This document shows, in pieces, positions 45,139 through 54,750 of a stretch of 64,000 nucleotides of DNA; within the stretch, counting starts at the first letter, position 1, and every line of letters begins with the position of its first letter. Position numbers and translations under genes: made by a program. The stretch is from Bin80 sp965261255. GTDB lineage: Bacteria > Bacteroidota > Rhodothermia > Rhodothermales > Bin80. The stretch lies in NCBI GenBank assembly GCA_965261255.1, contig CBDHCQ010000004.1:2232001-2296000 (forward strand), given 5' to 3'. Under the pieces are notes generated by a model that ran no database searches, was not told where the DNA came from, and saw only the letters and a program-made list of their open reading frames with translations.

Positions 45139-46340
45139 GCCGCTTCCTTAAAAGTAAGCAGCCGGCCACGGTAGTATTCGTATTGTTCGCGGCGTGCGTT
45201 GATTTCCGCGGGTAAACCGATGGACAGATCGTTCACTAGTGCATTTAACTTGTCCAAGATGTCGACGATTTCGTGCTGTATTTCAAGAGGAGGAAGAGGA
45301 ATACGATACCTCATGATAGCTCTCTTATCACCACGAGGCATTTTTGCTCCTTTTGCGTGCCGCATATTGTATGCAAAAAAATCGTCGGAGGCAAGCGTGT
45401 AGTACAAATATTGTGGCACTATGGATGTGCATGCTTCCCCCTTGATACGAACTACCAATACATCCTGATTGGTTCCTCCCGGTAAATCCGCAAGCCATAT
45501 TTTCTTGAGGTATGGCCGTATGTTCCCAATCAAAATGTCACCCAATTTGTAACCGATAGATGTACCTGCTGATGGAGTGTAGTTTGAACTGACTTTGCCC
45601 CGCATTCCGGGCAATAGGTTGTCTACCCCAACATAAGAGCTATCACAAAGGGTTGAAGACGGAATCCTCGACCTTGAATACATTGCAATCTGCTTCAATG
45701 CCCTAACCTGTACTCCCCTTGGGCAAAGTTTGGAAATCATTTTCTCTATTCGGTTCGTAGCTGGCTCCTCAAAGCTCAAAAGCGCATCTCGATAGTATTG
45801 GTACTGCTTGCGGCGCGCCTCCAGTTCTGCCTCCAGTTCTGCCTCCAGTTCTGTAAAAGTGTCCAGCACCTTCACGATTTCGTGCTGGATTTCAAGTGGG
45901 GGAATAGGCACTTTAATTTTTGACATAACATTACTCATTAGCTTCGGGTTACCCATCCCTCTACTAACATGGTTTTGGGCATGTTTTCCAAGAATGTAGA
46001 AAAGAAACTTGGTGCTGACTAGATTGTCATCTAGAACTCTGAGCAGGCCACACACATTGGTGATGCTGAACTTCTTTACACTATGATAGAACACTGAACC
46101 CGCCTTAGCTCCGTCAGTTGTCCAAGTAATTGACTCAAAGTCATAATCATAGGTATCAATAGATCCAAACACACCATTGTTGGCGGTCTGTGATGAATAG
46201 ACAGGGTAGGGACCATCATGGTCACGTAAATAGTCCTTTGATATCACACGGCCCCGGCTTACATCGCAAAGCGTGCCAATTGACTCAAACCTTATCCCTT
46301 CAGGACACATCTCAGCGATCAACTTTTCCACCTGATTCAT
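45135..46340 (-). CDS. hsdS: Type I restriction specificity subunit S
   Basis: 401 residues with two target-recognition domains (about 15-150 and 205-340). Each is followed by a conserved helix opening PPLEIQHEIV. The first spacer helix contains repeated ELEA units before RRKQYQYYRDALLSF, the same place where EcoR124-type HsdS proteins carry TAEL repeats that set the gap between half-sites. Overlaps hsdM and hsdR by four bases on each side. The target sequence cannot be read from the sequence. Confidence 0.93.
   Translation of the reverse strand: MNQVEKLIAEMCPEGIRFESIGTLCDVSRGRVISKDYLRDHDGPYPVYSSQTANNGVFGSIDTYDYDFESITWTTDGAKAGSVFYHSVKKFSITNVCGLLRVLDDNLVSTKFLFYILGKHAQNHVSRGMGNPKLMSNVMSKIKVPIPPLEIQHEIVKVLDTFTELEAELEAELEARRKQYQYYRDALLSFEEPATNRIEKMISKLCPRGVQVRALKQIAMYSRSRIPSSTLCDSSYVGVDNLLPGMRGKVSSNYTPSAGTSIGYKLGDILIGNIRPYLKKIWLADLPGGTNQDVLVVRIKGEACTSIVPQYLYYTLASDDFFAYNMRHAKGAKMPRGDKRAIMRYRIPLPPLEIQHEIVDILDKLNALVNDLSIGLPAEINARREQYEYYRGRLLTFKEAA
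45817..45852 (-). repeat. hsdS: Three 12-bp repeats in the hsdS spacer helix
   Basis: GCCTCCAGTTCT is present three times head to tail (45817-45828, 45829-45840, 45841-45852). On the coding strand each unit encodes Glu-Leu-Glu-Ala. Gain or loss of a unit keeps the frame and changes the spacer helix by four residues. Confidence 0.9.
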
Positions 46341-47914
46341 GACTGCTCTCCCTCCAGATCTGCCACAATGGCATCAATTTCTGCCCTGAGTTCATTTTGC
46401 CTCTTAACGATGCGAGCGATACCGGCATTGAGTACCTGGATATCTATGACCTCACGCGTGTCCTCCTGCTCAACATAGGACGAAACGGCAATATTATAGT
46501 CGTTGTCTGTAATCTCTTTGCTGTCCACAAGGCGCGCGAAGTAATCAATATCCTTGCGCTCAGCAAATGCATCCAGAATTTTTTGCTGATGCTCTGGCAA
46601 GAGTGTATTCTTATTGCCTCTCCGCGCAAACTCGTTTGAGGCATCAATAAACAGGACGGCGTTTTCGTGCTTGGATTTCTTCAGAACTACGATACAGGTG
46701 GCAATACTGGTTCCGAAGAAGAGCTCTTTCGGCAATTGGATGACGGCGTCAATGTAGTTGTTGTCAATCAGATACTGCCGGATTTTTTGCTCAGTGCCAC
46801 CACGGTAGAGTACCCCTGGAAATTCAACAATAGCAGCCGTGCCGTCTACCGATAGGGAATACAGAATGTGCATCGTAAAGGCGAGATCGGCCTTGCTCGG
46901 CGGTGCAAGTACACCTGCAGGGGCATAGCGTGGATCATTGATGAGTAGCGGATTTGTCTTACCCGGCCATTTGACAGAATATGGAGGATTGGATACGACT
47001 GCATCAAAGGGTGCCTCGCCAATGTGTGCTGGGTCAATCAACGTATCCCCAAGAGCAATATCAAACTTCTCAAAGTTGATGTCATGCAAAAACATATTGA
47101 TTCTGCACAGATTGTAGGTGGTCAGATTGATCTCTTGACCAAAGAACCCTTGGCGTACTTTATCACGACCTAGCACCTTGGCGAATTTCAACAACAACGA
47201 ACCGGAGCCGCAAGCAGGATCGTACACCTTATTGACTTCACGCTTGCCCTCCACAGTGATTCGGGCAAGTAGTTCGGATACTTCCTGAGGAGTGAAGAAT
47301 TCTCCGCCAGATTTGCCAGCCGAGGAAGCGTACATCATCATCAGATATTCATACGCATCTCCGAACAAATCAATAGTGTTGCCGGAAAAACCTTCGTCAT
47401 TGCTCAGCGGGAGGTCACCAATGGCGTCCAGGAGTTTTACTAGCTCTTGATTGCGCTTGCTTACAGTAGAACCAAGCCTCTTGTTGTTGACATCAAGGTC
47501 GTCAAACAATCCCCGCAAGTCATCTTCGCTCTCTGTGCCGGTGGCAGAACCTTCGATATTGGCAAAAATGCAGCTTAGTGTCTCATTGAGATTGTCATCA
47601 TGCCGTGCTCTTGCCCGTAAATTCACAAAAAGTTCAGATGGCAGGATATAGAATCCTTTTTCCTTCACCGCCTCCTTTCGACCCTGCTCCGCATCGGCAT
47701 CCTGCAATTTCGTATAGTCAAAAATAGTGTTACCAGCCTTGCGCTCCCCTTCATTGAGGTAGACAGTCAGGTTTTCGGAAATAAAGCGGTAGAATAACAT
47801 GCCAAGTACGTAGTTCTTGAATTCCCAGCCGTCCACAGAACCACGTAGATCGTTAGCAATACGCCAAATAGTTTTATGAAGCTCCGCGCGCTCACCCTCC
47901 TTTTTGTTGCTCAT
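46337..47914 (-). CDS. hsdM: Type I restriction modification subunit M
   Basis: 525 residues, an N6-adenine methyltransferase. Motif I is VYDPACGSGSLLLKF and motif IV FDAVVSNPPYSVKWPG (NPPY). The N-terminal helical domain opens ERAELHKTIWRIANDLRG and includes LGMLFYRFISENL, as in type IC HsdM. It leads the hsdM-hsdS-hsdR operon, all linked by ATGA overlaps. Confidence 0.95.
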   Translation of the reverse strand: MSNKKEGERAELHKTIWRIANDLRGSVDGWEFKNYVLGMLFYRFISENLTVYLNEGERKAGNTIFDYTKLQDADAEQGRKEAVKEKGFYILPSELFVNLRARARHDDNLNETLSCIFANIEGSATGTESEDDLRGLFDDLDVNNKRLGSTVSKRNQELVKLLDAIGDLPLSNDEGFSGNTIDLFGDAYEYLMMMYASSAGKSGGEFFTPQEVSELLARITVEGKREVNKVYDPACGSGSLLLKFAKVLGRDKVRQGFFGQEINLTTYNLCRINMFLHDINFEKFDIALGDTLIDPAHIGEAPFDAVVSNPPYSVKWPGKTNPLLINDPRYAPAGVLAPPSKADLAFTMHILYSLSVDGTAAIVEFPGVLYRGGTEQKIRQYLIDNNYIDAVIQLPKELFFGTSIATCIVVLKKSKHENAVLFIDASNEFARRGNKNTLLPEHQQKILDAFAERKDIDYFARLVDSKEITDNDYNIAVSSYVEQEDTREVIDIQVLNAGIARIVKRQNELRAEIDAIVADLEGEQS

Positions 47915-48253
47915 CAGACTCTACCCCATATGACTTTATTCTATCAACTATCAGAGGAATTTAAGAATAACAGTGCCATGGTCAACACAACTAAACCGTG
48001 CTCGTTTTGTCAGCGCTTGATATCGTTCGTGTAAACGCTTTTGTGCCCGCTGGCTGATGGCCCATCTGGATGAGCCAAGCTAACTGGCAAGATATGGGTT
48101 AATGAAAATGATGACGAGCGAAACGAGATGGCGCCATCTTTTCATGATACCTACACCAGTTGAAAGTTCAATTACGAATACCGCAAGAGCGATGCACGGC
48201 AAACTTGCACTGGACTAAAAATCACACGCATCAATACCCAATTCCTTGGCGTC
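47915..48253. other. Intergenic: hsd promoter region
   Basis: About 340 bases between the end of the herA-like gene and the start of hsdM, both on the minus strand. No gene is seen. It should hold the promoter of hsdMSR; no consensus boxes stood out. Confidence 0.4.
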
Positions 48254-50443
48254 TCACCCAACTGCCGCGTCTCCTGTTGCAGGTTGTGCCTTGCCAGGGT
48301 CTTCTGCGTCTTCGCGCTGAAGAGTTCCTTTTTGCCAGTCTTGCCAGTCTTGCGCAATGCGAGACCAGCAAACTTTGCGCTCTTCAACTCCTGTCCACAC
48401 ATTCCAGAACTCAGGATCATCAGAGCGAGGTTGATGTGGTTTCGGAAGATCCTTTAGCTTTACTAATACGGGCAGCTCGGATGCCCATCCGAGCAGGATT
48501 GCCATTTGAGACGGCAAAGAAGGGAGTTCCCGGAGCAATCCTTTAAGGCTATCAGGGACTAGTCTGAGGACGATTTTTTGATCCTCATCGTTGTTAATCC
48601 GATGCAATAAAAATGTGTTACATTGCGACAGGACTGTAGGGGACAGCTCGGATGGTCGCTGGGACGATAGGACAAGCCCCAGTCCAAATTTCCGCCCCTC
48701 ACGCGCAATACGTTCGAATGCCTGGCAGCATATCATAGTTGGGTCGGGCGTATCACTCCCGCGCTGATACTTCCTGATGAATGTGTGTGCCTCCTCCATC
48801 ACCAAGGTAGTGGGGAGCGCCACATTGTTAGCGTTCATATACCGTTGTAAGGCTTCAAACACCATCCGAGCGATTACGGCTACTACAATGCTGACAATGT
48901 TTGTTGGCACTAGTGACAGGTCAATTATCGAAATACAATTGTCACTTCTTCCATCGCCTCCAACATAGCACTGGAGCCATTGGGCCAGAGTTAAATCCTC
49001 CGATTCATTAACGATCTCGCCCATCTGCGGATCTGAGAGTTGCATTCGTATGCGGGCTACCAAGATGTCGACGTACTGCGTCACATTTTCTTCTACCGCA
49101 AGGATTTCCAGGTGGTCAGCGAGTTCTGTGCCATCGAAGGGTATCGGAGTATTCTCGCTGGGTCCCTCTTGGTAGATGATACCACCAAGATCTTCGACTG
49201 CTTCTTCTAATGCGTCCGTTATACTGAGAATTTGTTCCTCTGTGAAAGCACGATAATATTTGATTATATCGCCTTTTTTCTCGAACTCATTATAGGTTTT
49301 TTCCAGAACAGCTCGAATCGCACTTGCTATGTTAGAAAGCTTTAAGGTCGGCGAGTGTGCGGCTCTTGAATCAAGTTCGTCTGCAATGGCCTTTAGGCGA
49401 AAACCGAATTTGCTCTCGTCGAATTGGTACTCTTCTGACAGGAGGGCGTTGCGAATTAAGATCAGCTTCGACGATAAATACCTGCGCATGGAGAGCTCTT
49501 TGTACTCGCTCCGATCTACCTGTCCAGTGCGGCCGGCCTTCACTTCACGCAGAGCCCGTCGAAGTAGCGGTCTCTGGGTCTTCGCACTCGCTTGCGAGAA
49601 GGATGACCATTCTTCACTGTTCCACAGCCACAAGGGCACTCTCAGTGTGGCTGTCCCAGTAGAGGATGATCCTACCCTGAACACCCGAGCTTGAAGTACG
49701 GGATCATCCTCGTCGCGAAATGCCTTCGCATACTCGCCGTTTGGATCCAGTATGATGAACCGCGCATTGGAATGTACTGTGGAGGTATCCTTCAACGCAT
49801 CGGAGCACGAATGATTGGTACTAGCCACACTCCTGCGAACTCTCTGAGCCTCCTCCAAGCTCCACCGGATTAATCCGGCCACAGTACATGACTTTCCACT
49901 TCCGGTATTTCCTAGAACTGCTAAATGTCTCCCAAACAGACGATTGGGGTCAACATATACGTCTGCGTCCGCAGCAAGTGGGCAGGCGCCGATCCTCACG
50001 CGCCGCCTGCTACCCCACTCCAGAACTGATCGAAGTTGAACATCTGTGGGCAACGCGACCAGAGCTCCCACAGGCGGAAGACTTGGCGTACCTCGCTGAA
50101 GTATCAGACGGCCGGCTGCATTTTCCTTCAGCATCCCGAGCGGGTTGAGACGCAGTTGTCGAGTTGGATTGGGTAGGTCTATGAGCCCGGAATCCTTCAC
50201 TCCATGTTTTCCTAGAAACAGAGAGCGTTTGCTCGTAATCCAATCAACCTGGCCGACAAGGACGCCATCTTCCACTACAATTACTAGGTATCCGTTTACG
50301 CGCGGAAACGGCCGGGGAAACCCGGTATTCAGGGCAATGGACTCTGGAGCATGGGTATCAATCACTACCGTTATCTTGTCAGGAGCTACATAATCAACGC
50401 TCCCTATTACCAACCCGGAGGCCTCCTGCAATGGAGATTCCAT
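48254..50443 (-). CDS. herA: HerA-like ATPase of a SIR2-HerA defence pair
   Basis: 729 residues. An N-terminal HAS-barrel-like region (to ~140) is followed by the HerA/FtsK-type ATPase core: Walker A LAVLGNTGSGKSCTVAGLI near residue 175, ARFIILDPNGEYAKAF, Walker B TLVMEEAHTFIRKY, and LVLSSQRPSELSPTVLSQCN (sensor and arginine region). HerA forms hexameric rings that move along DNA. Here it starts 8 bp after a SIR2-domain gene; such pairs are a known anti-phage system in which the two proteins assemble and deplete NAD or cut DNA. Block 4 of the island. Confidence 0.85.
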   Translation of the reverse strand: MESPLQEASGLVIGSVDYVAPDKITVVIDTHAPESIALNTGFPRPFPRVNGYLVIVVEDGVLVGQVDWITSKRSLFLGKHGVKDSGLIDLPNPTRQLRLNPLGMLKENAAGRLILQRGTPSLPPVGALVALPTDVQLRSVLEWGSRRRVRIGACPLAADADVYVDPNRLFGRHLAVLGNTGSGKSCTVAGLIRWSLEEAQRVRRSVASTNHSCSDALKDTSTVHSNARFIILDPNGEYAKAFRDEDDPVLQARVFRVGSSSTGTATLRVPLWLWNSEEWSSFSQASAKTQRPLLRRALREVKAGRTGQVDRSEYKELSMRRYLSSKLILIRNALLSEEYQFDESKFGFRLKAIADELDSRAAHSPTLKLSNIASAIRAVLEKTYNEFEKKGDIIKYYRAFTEEQILSITDALEEAVEDLGGIIYQEGPSENTPIPFDGTELADHLEILAVEENVTQYVDILVARIRMQLSDPQMGEIVNESEDLTLAQWLQCYVGGDGRSDNCISIIDLSLVPTNIVSIVVAVIARMVFEALQRYMNANNVALPTTLVMEEAHTFIRKYQRGSDTPDPTMICCQAFERIAREGRKFGLGLVLSSQRPSELSPTVLSQCNTFLLHRINNDEDQKIVLRLVPDSLKGLLRELPSLPSQMAILLGWASELPVLVKLKDLPKPHQPRSDDPEFWNVWTGVEERKVCWSRIAQDWQDWQKGTLQREDAEDPGKAQPATGDAAVG

Positions 50444-50451
50444 TATTCCAC

Positions 50452-51906
50452 CTAGTTCTCGTCAGATTGCTTTTTGCTGGCAGAATCAGCAAGTGTCATG
50501 TCAGAATTCAATCGCGTCTTGAGCAAATCTGCCATTCGTATGGTAGTGCGGTCTATCGCAGCTTTAGGTAGATACCGGTCTACCAGCGTCCTCAGATCGG
50601 CTATGTGGTCACCTAACAATAGAGAGGTTTGAGCATGTCGACCCAGTGTTTCGCAAAAACGCCTGATCCGGCCTAGGGAATCATCATACGAGATGATTAC
50701 AAGGTGAGTAGATGGTATTGTCAGCATGTCCGCAATAACCCGATTAATATGTTCGTCACCGAAACCGTAGCCATAGCAAACCAATGCACTATTTGGACGA
50801 CAGATTGCAGCTGCAAAATCTCGGAAGAGTTCCACATAAGGATAATATGTAGTCTCACGATCTTTAGCTGAATTTGGGTAAATCATTAGGCATCTAGCAT
50901 CTAATTTTTCTGAGCTTTCCAGTCCTAAGTAGGGCTTTGTGGTACGGGCTCCAAAAGGCAGTCCAATACGCCGAATTGCTCTGTCACTGTCGACCCAATC
51001 AATAGACCCATGCAACTTGGTGAAACGTGCGACCCCCTCTAAATACCGGGGTTCCCCGCGTATTCCTGGGGGATTGTAGTGCAGGTCCACAGCCAGACGC
51101 GATGCACGAAACACGGGTGTCAGTGTTCCCACGAATCTGTCCACCAAACGCAGTCCCGCAACGTCTGCACCGGCTTCAATATATCGATCATAATTAGTGG
51201 TAAAGATATGGAGTCGCTCACGAGAGACCGCACGGCTAGCAAAGGACATTAGGAACCCTACGAGGCAGTTGAAAGCCTGTTCGCGGTTGAAAACCTGTTC
51301 AAGTTCACGGCCGTCTTGGTTTACGGACATAAGACTGTGTTCTCCCTGCAAGATTGAGGCAGTAAAGGATTCCATAACATTCACTATTCCTTTCCGCAAG
51401 GATTCGATCTGGATGTCGCTTACGCCCGGAAGGCTGGGCGATGAGAGAATTTCGAGACCAGCAAGTAACTCGTTAGCAGCACGAATTTGATCCTCGAAAT
51501 TGCCATCCTGACGTTTAGACGCACATGCTATTCTCCTTGCTCTCTCGCATATCTCTTGGTCAAAGACTCCAAACTGGTGCTGCTGCATTCCGGGTAATGG
51601 GTTGTTCTTACCGATTGCATGGACAGCATGTGTTAAGCCCGATCCGATAAGTAAAGAAAAATGCTCGGATTGAACCAAGGCTGTAAGCCAAGGCTCAATA
51701 CGCTTACGAAGAATCTTCCCGCTGATCGAACCGTTCTTGTTAGAGACCCACGAGCCTATCGTTCCCTCCTTCAGATTGAACTTCGGCTCGTCTGAGGAGA
51801 GGTCTCGGTCCATCACTACGAACGTTTGGTCATCTCTAGTTTTGATGATCTGGCGTCCTTTTTTCCAATTCATCGTATTTGCTTCTTTGGTAATTTCCGT
51901 CGGCAT
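50452..51906 (-). CDS. SIR2-domain NADase-type defence protein
   Basis: 484 residues. A ~80-residue N-terminal part precedes the SIR2 Rossmann-like domain: SLLIGSGLTHAVHAIG (the glycine motif), IFTTNYDRYIEAG (the T-x-N-x-D motif), FTKLHGSIDWVDS (the catalytic His motif) and LVCYGYGFGDEHINRVIADM (SIR2_2-type C-terminal motif). Defence SIR2 domains hydrolyse NAD to halt phage growth. It forms an operon with the following herA-like gene. Length and partner fit SIR2-HerA systems. Confidence 0.87.
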   Translation of the reverse strand: MPTEITKEANTMNWKKGRQIIKTRDDQTFVVMDRDLSSDEPKFNLKEGTIGSWVSNKNGSISGKILRKRIEPWLTALVQSEHFSLLIGSGLTHAVHAIGKNNPLPGMQQHQFGVFDQEICERARRIACASKRQDGNFEDQIRAANELLAGLEILSSPSLPGVSDIQIESLRKGIVNVMESFTASILQGEHSLMSVNQDGRELEQVFNREQAFNCLVGFLMSFASRAVSRERLHIFTTNYDRYIEAGADVAGLRLVDRFVGTLTPVFRASRLAVDLHYNPPGIRGEPRYLEGVARFTKLHGSIDWVDSDRAIRRIGLPFGARTTKPYLGLESSEKLDARCLMIYPNSAKDRETTYYPYVELFRDFAAAICRPNSALVCYGYGFGDEHINRVIADMLTIPSTHLVIISYDDSLGRIRRFCETLGRHAQTSLLLGDHIADLRTLVDRYLPKAAIDRTTIRMADLLKTRLNSDMTLADSASKKQSDEN

Positions 51907-52351
51907 CCCTATTGGTTTGTTTTCAACTACGAGAGCTCTAAATCAAATTGCCTTCCAAGTGCACATTCGGTGCCATCTGCGCATGCCACCGTACAACGCT
52001 ATGGCGGAGTGAAGTTGCCCGCGAAACATCACATCAGTTTTGTCTATTCCCGCGTTGATTGATCGTCAGTTCTATATGGTCTATAATCAGGTGTGAGAAG
52101 AATGAATTTGTTTTCGAGAGATTTATCAATCCAAAACGCGCACGTACGTAACTCTTAGGAGGACATGACCTCCCACGGAGCCCGCTACACTCGTTTGAAA
52201 AGATAAGTTTCGGACGTACCTCCCCCATACTGTATAAAATGCGAAATAAATACAGGGCAACTGCTGTCAGAGTAATCTATACGTAGGTTTCTATGGTATC
52301 CCTGTCTGTCCGTCCTTCAATATATATGCGAATCCTGAAAGCCGGGCCGAG
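51907..52351. other. Intergenic: right edge of the island
   Basis: About 445 bases upstream of the SIR2 gene and downstream of gpmI. No gene and no clear copy of the sppA-flank repeat was found, so the right junction of the island is not marked in the same way as the others. Confidence 0.4.
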
Positions 52352-53860
52352 TCAAATATCCACCAGAACACTCCCCGTCATGGATTCCGGTATCGGCAAG
52401 CCCATAAGTTTCAAGATTGTAGGTGCTACATCCCCAAGCTTCCCCGGCCGTACAGGGCCGCGGAATCCATCTCTGATGATCAGATGAGGTACAAGTGCGG
52501 TGGTGTGGGCTGTATGGGGTGAGCCGTCCGCATTGCGCATGCAGTCTGCGTTCCCGTGGTCGGCAATAATACTGATGCCGTAGTCGGCCGCGCGTGCAGC
52601 CTCAACCACCGTGCGAGCAGCCTCATCAACAGCCTCAACTGCCTTTACCGCTGCGTCAAATACGCCCGTATGACCAACCATATCGGCATTGGCGAAGTTC
52701 AGACACATAAAATCAAACTTTTCCTGTCTCAATGCTTCCACGCAGCGCTTGGCAACTTCGGGCGCACTCATCTCGGGCTGCAAGTCATAGGTGGCTACTT
52801 TTGGCGAAGCAACCAGCAGACGCTCCTCCCCCGTAAATGGTTTTTCCCTCCCACCGCTAAAGAAATAGGTTACATGCGGATACTTTTCAGTCTCTGCCAC
52901 CCTTAGCTGACGCAGGCCCGCCTTGGATACAACCTCGCCCAAGGTTTCTGTTAGGTCCAGCTTATCAAAGGCAACCGGCAAACCAAATTTCTTGTCGTAT
53001 GACGTGAGCGTGGCAAAATAAAGTTTCGCAAACGCCTTTACTTCAAATTCGGCATCCGTAGGACTTTGCGTAAATGCATTGACCAACTGACGACCCCGGT
53101 CGGCTCTGAAGTTGAAAAACACGACTGCGTCTCCATCGGTAATCGGGGCCTCTTCAATGACGTGTGGTTCAACAAATTCATCCGTCACCCCGGCCGCGTA
53201 GCTGGCCTCAAGAGCCTTTACTGCACTTGCAGAAAGCTGTCCCTCTCCCTTTGTAAGCATGCGATAGGCCTTCCGGGTACGCCCCCATCGTCGATCCCGA
53301 TCCATTGCATCGTAGCGACCAACGACGGTGGCGATTCGCGCCAAATGCCCTGCCCTCCGCTCAAACTCCCGTACATAACGACCACCGCCGTGTGGATCAG
53401 CGTCCCTGCCATCGGTGAATGCATGTACGCATACCTGTTCACGGGAAAGCCCCTCACGCTGCGCCAACTGGCAGAGCGCTATAAGATGATTTAAATGACT
53501 GTGAACTCCACCATCAGAAAATAACCCCATAAAATGCAACCGCGTATTGCGTGCATGCTTTGCGGCGGCAATCAGTACTTCATTCCTGAAAATTGAACCA
53601 TCCTCGATGGCTAAATCAATGCGTGTAATCTCCTGATTCACTACGCGCCCGGCGCCCAGGTTCATATGCCCCACCTCGCTATTGCCCATTTGTCCGGGCG
53701 GAAGACCAACTGGTCTTCCCGATGCCTCCAGCGTCCCATGCGGATATCTGGCAAACAAGCTGTCCAAGAATGGCTTGCGTGCCTTGTGTATTGCACTTAC
53801 TGCCGGGTTCACGGCTATACCGTAGCCATCAAGGATAATCAGGATATGTTTACTGGGCAT
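52352..53860 (-). CDS. gpmI: 2,3-bisphosphoglycerate-independent phosphoglycerate mutase
   Basis: 502 residues. The start HILIILDGYGIAVNP and the phosphoserine site GQMGNSEVGHMNLGAGRVV are those of iPGM. Metal ligands lie in VHAFTDGRDADP and ISIIADHGNADCM. It interconverts 3- and 2-phosphoglycerate in glycolysis with Mn2+. It overlaps the nth stop by eleven bases on the same strand, so nth and gpmI are likely cotranscribed. Confidence 0.96.
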   Translation of the reverse strand: MPSKHILIILDGYGIAVNPAVSAIHKARKPFLDSLFARYPHGTLEASGRPVGLPPGQMGNSEVGHMNLGAGRVVNQEITRIDLAIEDGSIFRNEVLIAAAKHARNTRLHFMGLFSDGGVHSHLNHLIALCQLAQREGLSREQVCVHAFTDGRDADPHGGGRYVREFERRAGHLARIATVVGRYDAMDRDRRWGRTRKAYRMLTKGEGQLSASAVKALEASYAAGVTDEFVEPHVIEEAPITDGDAVVFFNFRADRGRQLVNAFTQSPTDAEFEVKAFAKLYFATLTSYDKKFGLPVAFDKLDLTETLGEVVSKAGLRQLRVAETEKYPHVTYFFSGGREKPFTGEERLLVASPKVATYDLQPEMSAPEVAKRCVEALRQEKFDFMCLNFANADMVGHTGVFDAAVKAVEAVDEAARTVVEAARAADYGISIIADHGNADCMRNADGSPHTAHTTALVPHLIIRDGFRGPVRPGKLGDVAPTILKLMGLPIPESMTGSVLVDI

Positions 53861-54734
53861 TCTTGTTTGTTCTCCGACTTAGTTTATCAATGCGGTAATC
53901 ACGCGCGATTTTTGATGTATGTCCCGTCTTGGAGACATACACGTTCATTGAATCACACTTCGGACAGCTCAGCTGAACAACTCCGGTGCGGTCGGTACGT
54001 GAGGCGGGCTTATCAAAGTAATAGCGCCGGGTTGCACAATAGTACGCCCCCTGTGCCGGATCCAGCCCCGCGATGGGTTTTGGGAGGCGTTGGACCGCCT
54101 CGTAGTATCTGCATGTCTCCGCTACCACGCAGTCCTCGCAGCCAGGATTACGTGCTGTACACGTGTACCTGCCATGCAGAATCAGGAGATGGTGCGCCAG
54201 CCCCCATTGTCCCCGAGGTATAACTCGCTTAAGACCCCGCTCAACCTTTAATGGCGTGTCTGCCTGGTGTACTAGGCCAGTCCGATTGGCAACACGGAAA
54301 ACATGCGTATCCACAGGCAACGCATCCTGATCATCAAATGCGACAGACGAAACTACCTGTGCTGTTTTTCTTCCAACACCTGGTAATTTCATCAGACCTT
54401 CCTGACTCCTGGGGAGCTGGCCATCATGGTCCGACATTACCTTGCGGGCCATACCGACCAAATGCTTGGCTTTGTTGTTAGGATATGAGATGGATGCAAT
54501 TATCTTGGCTACATCCTCTGGTGCAGCGCGGGAAAGCGCCGCAAATGTCGGCCATGTATTGAACAGCGATGGCGTGACTAGGTTAACACGTGCATCCGTG
54601 CACTGTGCGGAAAGAATAACAGCGACTATGAGCTCATACTCTTCCGAGAAATTGAGCTCACTCTCTGGGCGTGGAATTACTTTTGCGAGCGCGTCAAGTA
54701 TGATTTGAGCACGCCTCTTTCTGCCTATGTCCAT
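53850..54734 (-). CDS. nth: Endonuclease III with Cys-containing C-terminal extension
   Basis: 294 residues from ATG 54734 (an ATG at 54752 is possible). The core is normal: SAQCTDARVN, helix-hairpin-helix LPGVGRKTAQVV with the catalytic Lys, LPVDTHVFRVANRTG with the catalytic Asp, and the 4Fe-4S loop with four Cys in CTARNPGCEDCVVAETC. Nth removes oxidised pyrimidines. The usual protein ends soon after the cluster, but this one continues ~85 residues with AYYCATRRYYF and LSCPKCDSMNVYVSKTGH, a zinc-ribbon-like patch and a basic tail. The first codons overlap the divergent DUF4105 region. Confidence 0.92.
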   Translation of the reverse strand: MDIGRKRRAQIILDALAKVIPRPESELNFSEEYELIVAVILSAQCTDARVNLVTPSLFNTWPTFAALSRAAPEDVAKIIASISYPNNKAKHLVGMARKVMSDHDGQLPRSQEGLMKLPGVGRKTAQVVSSVAFDDQDALPVDTHVFRVANRTGLVHQADTPLKVERGLKRVIPRGQWGLAHHLLILHGRYTCTARNPGCEDCVVAETCRYYEAVQRLPKPIAGLDPAQGAYYCATRRYYFDKPASRTDRTGVVQLSCPKCDSMNVYVSKTGHTSKIARDYRIDKLSRRTNKNAQ

Positions 54735-54750
54735 TGACCTCCTGAGCGAC

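Noticed and set aside
51907..52351. A fifth sppA-flank copy at the right edge of the island
   Set aside because: None of the landmark strings was found there.
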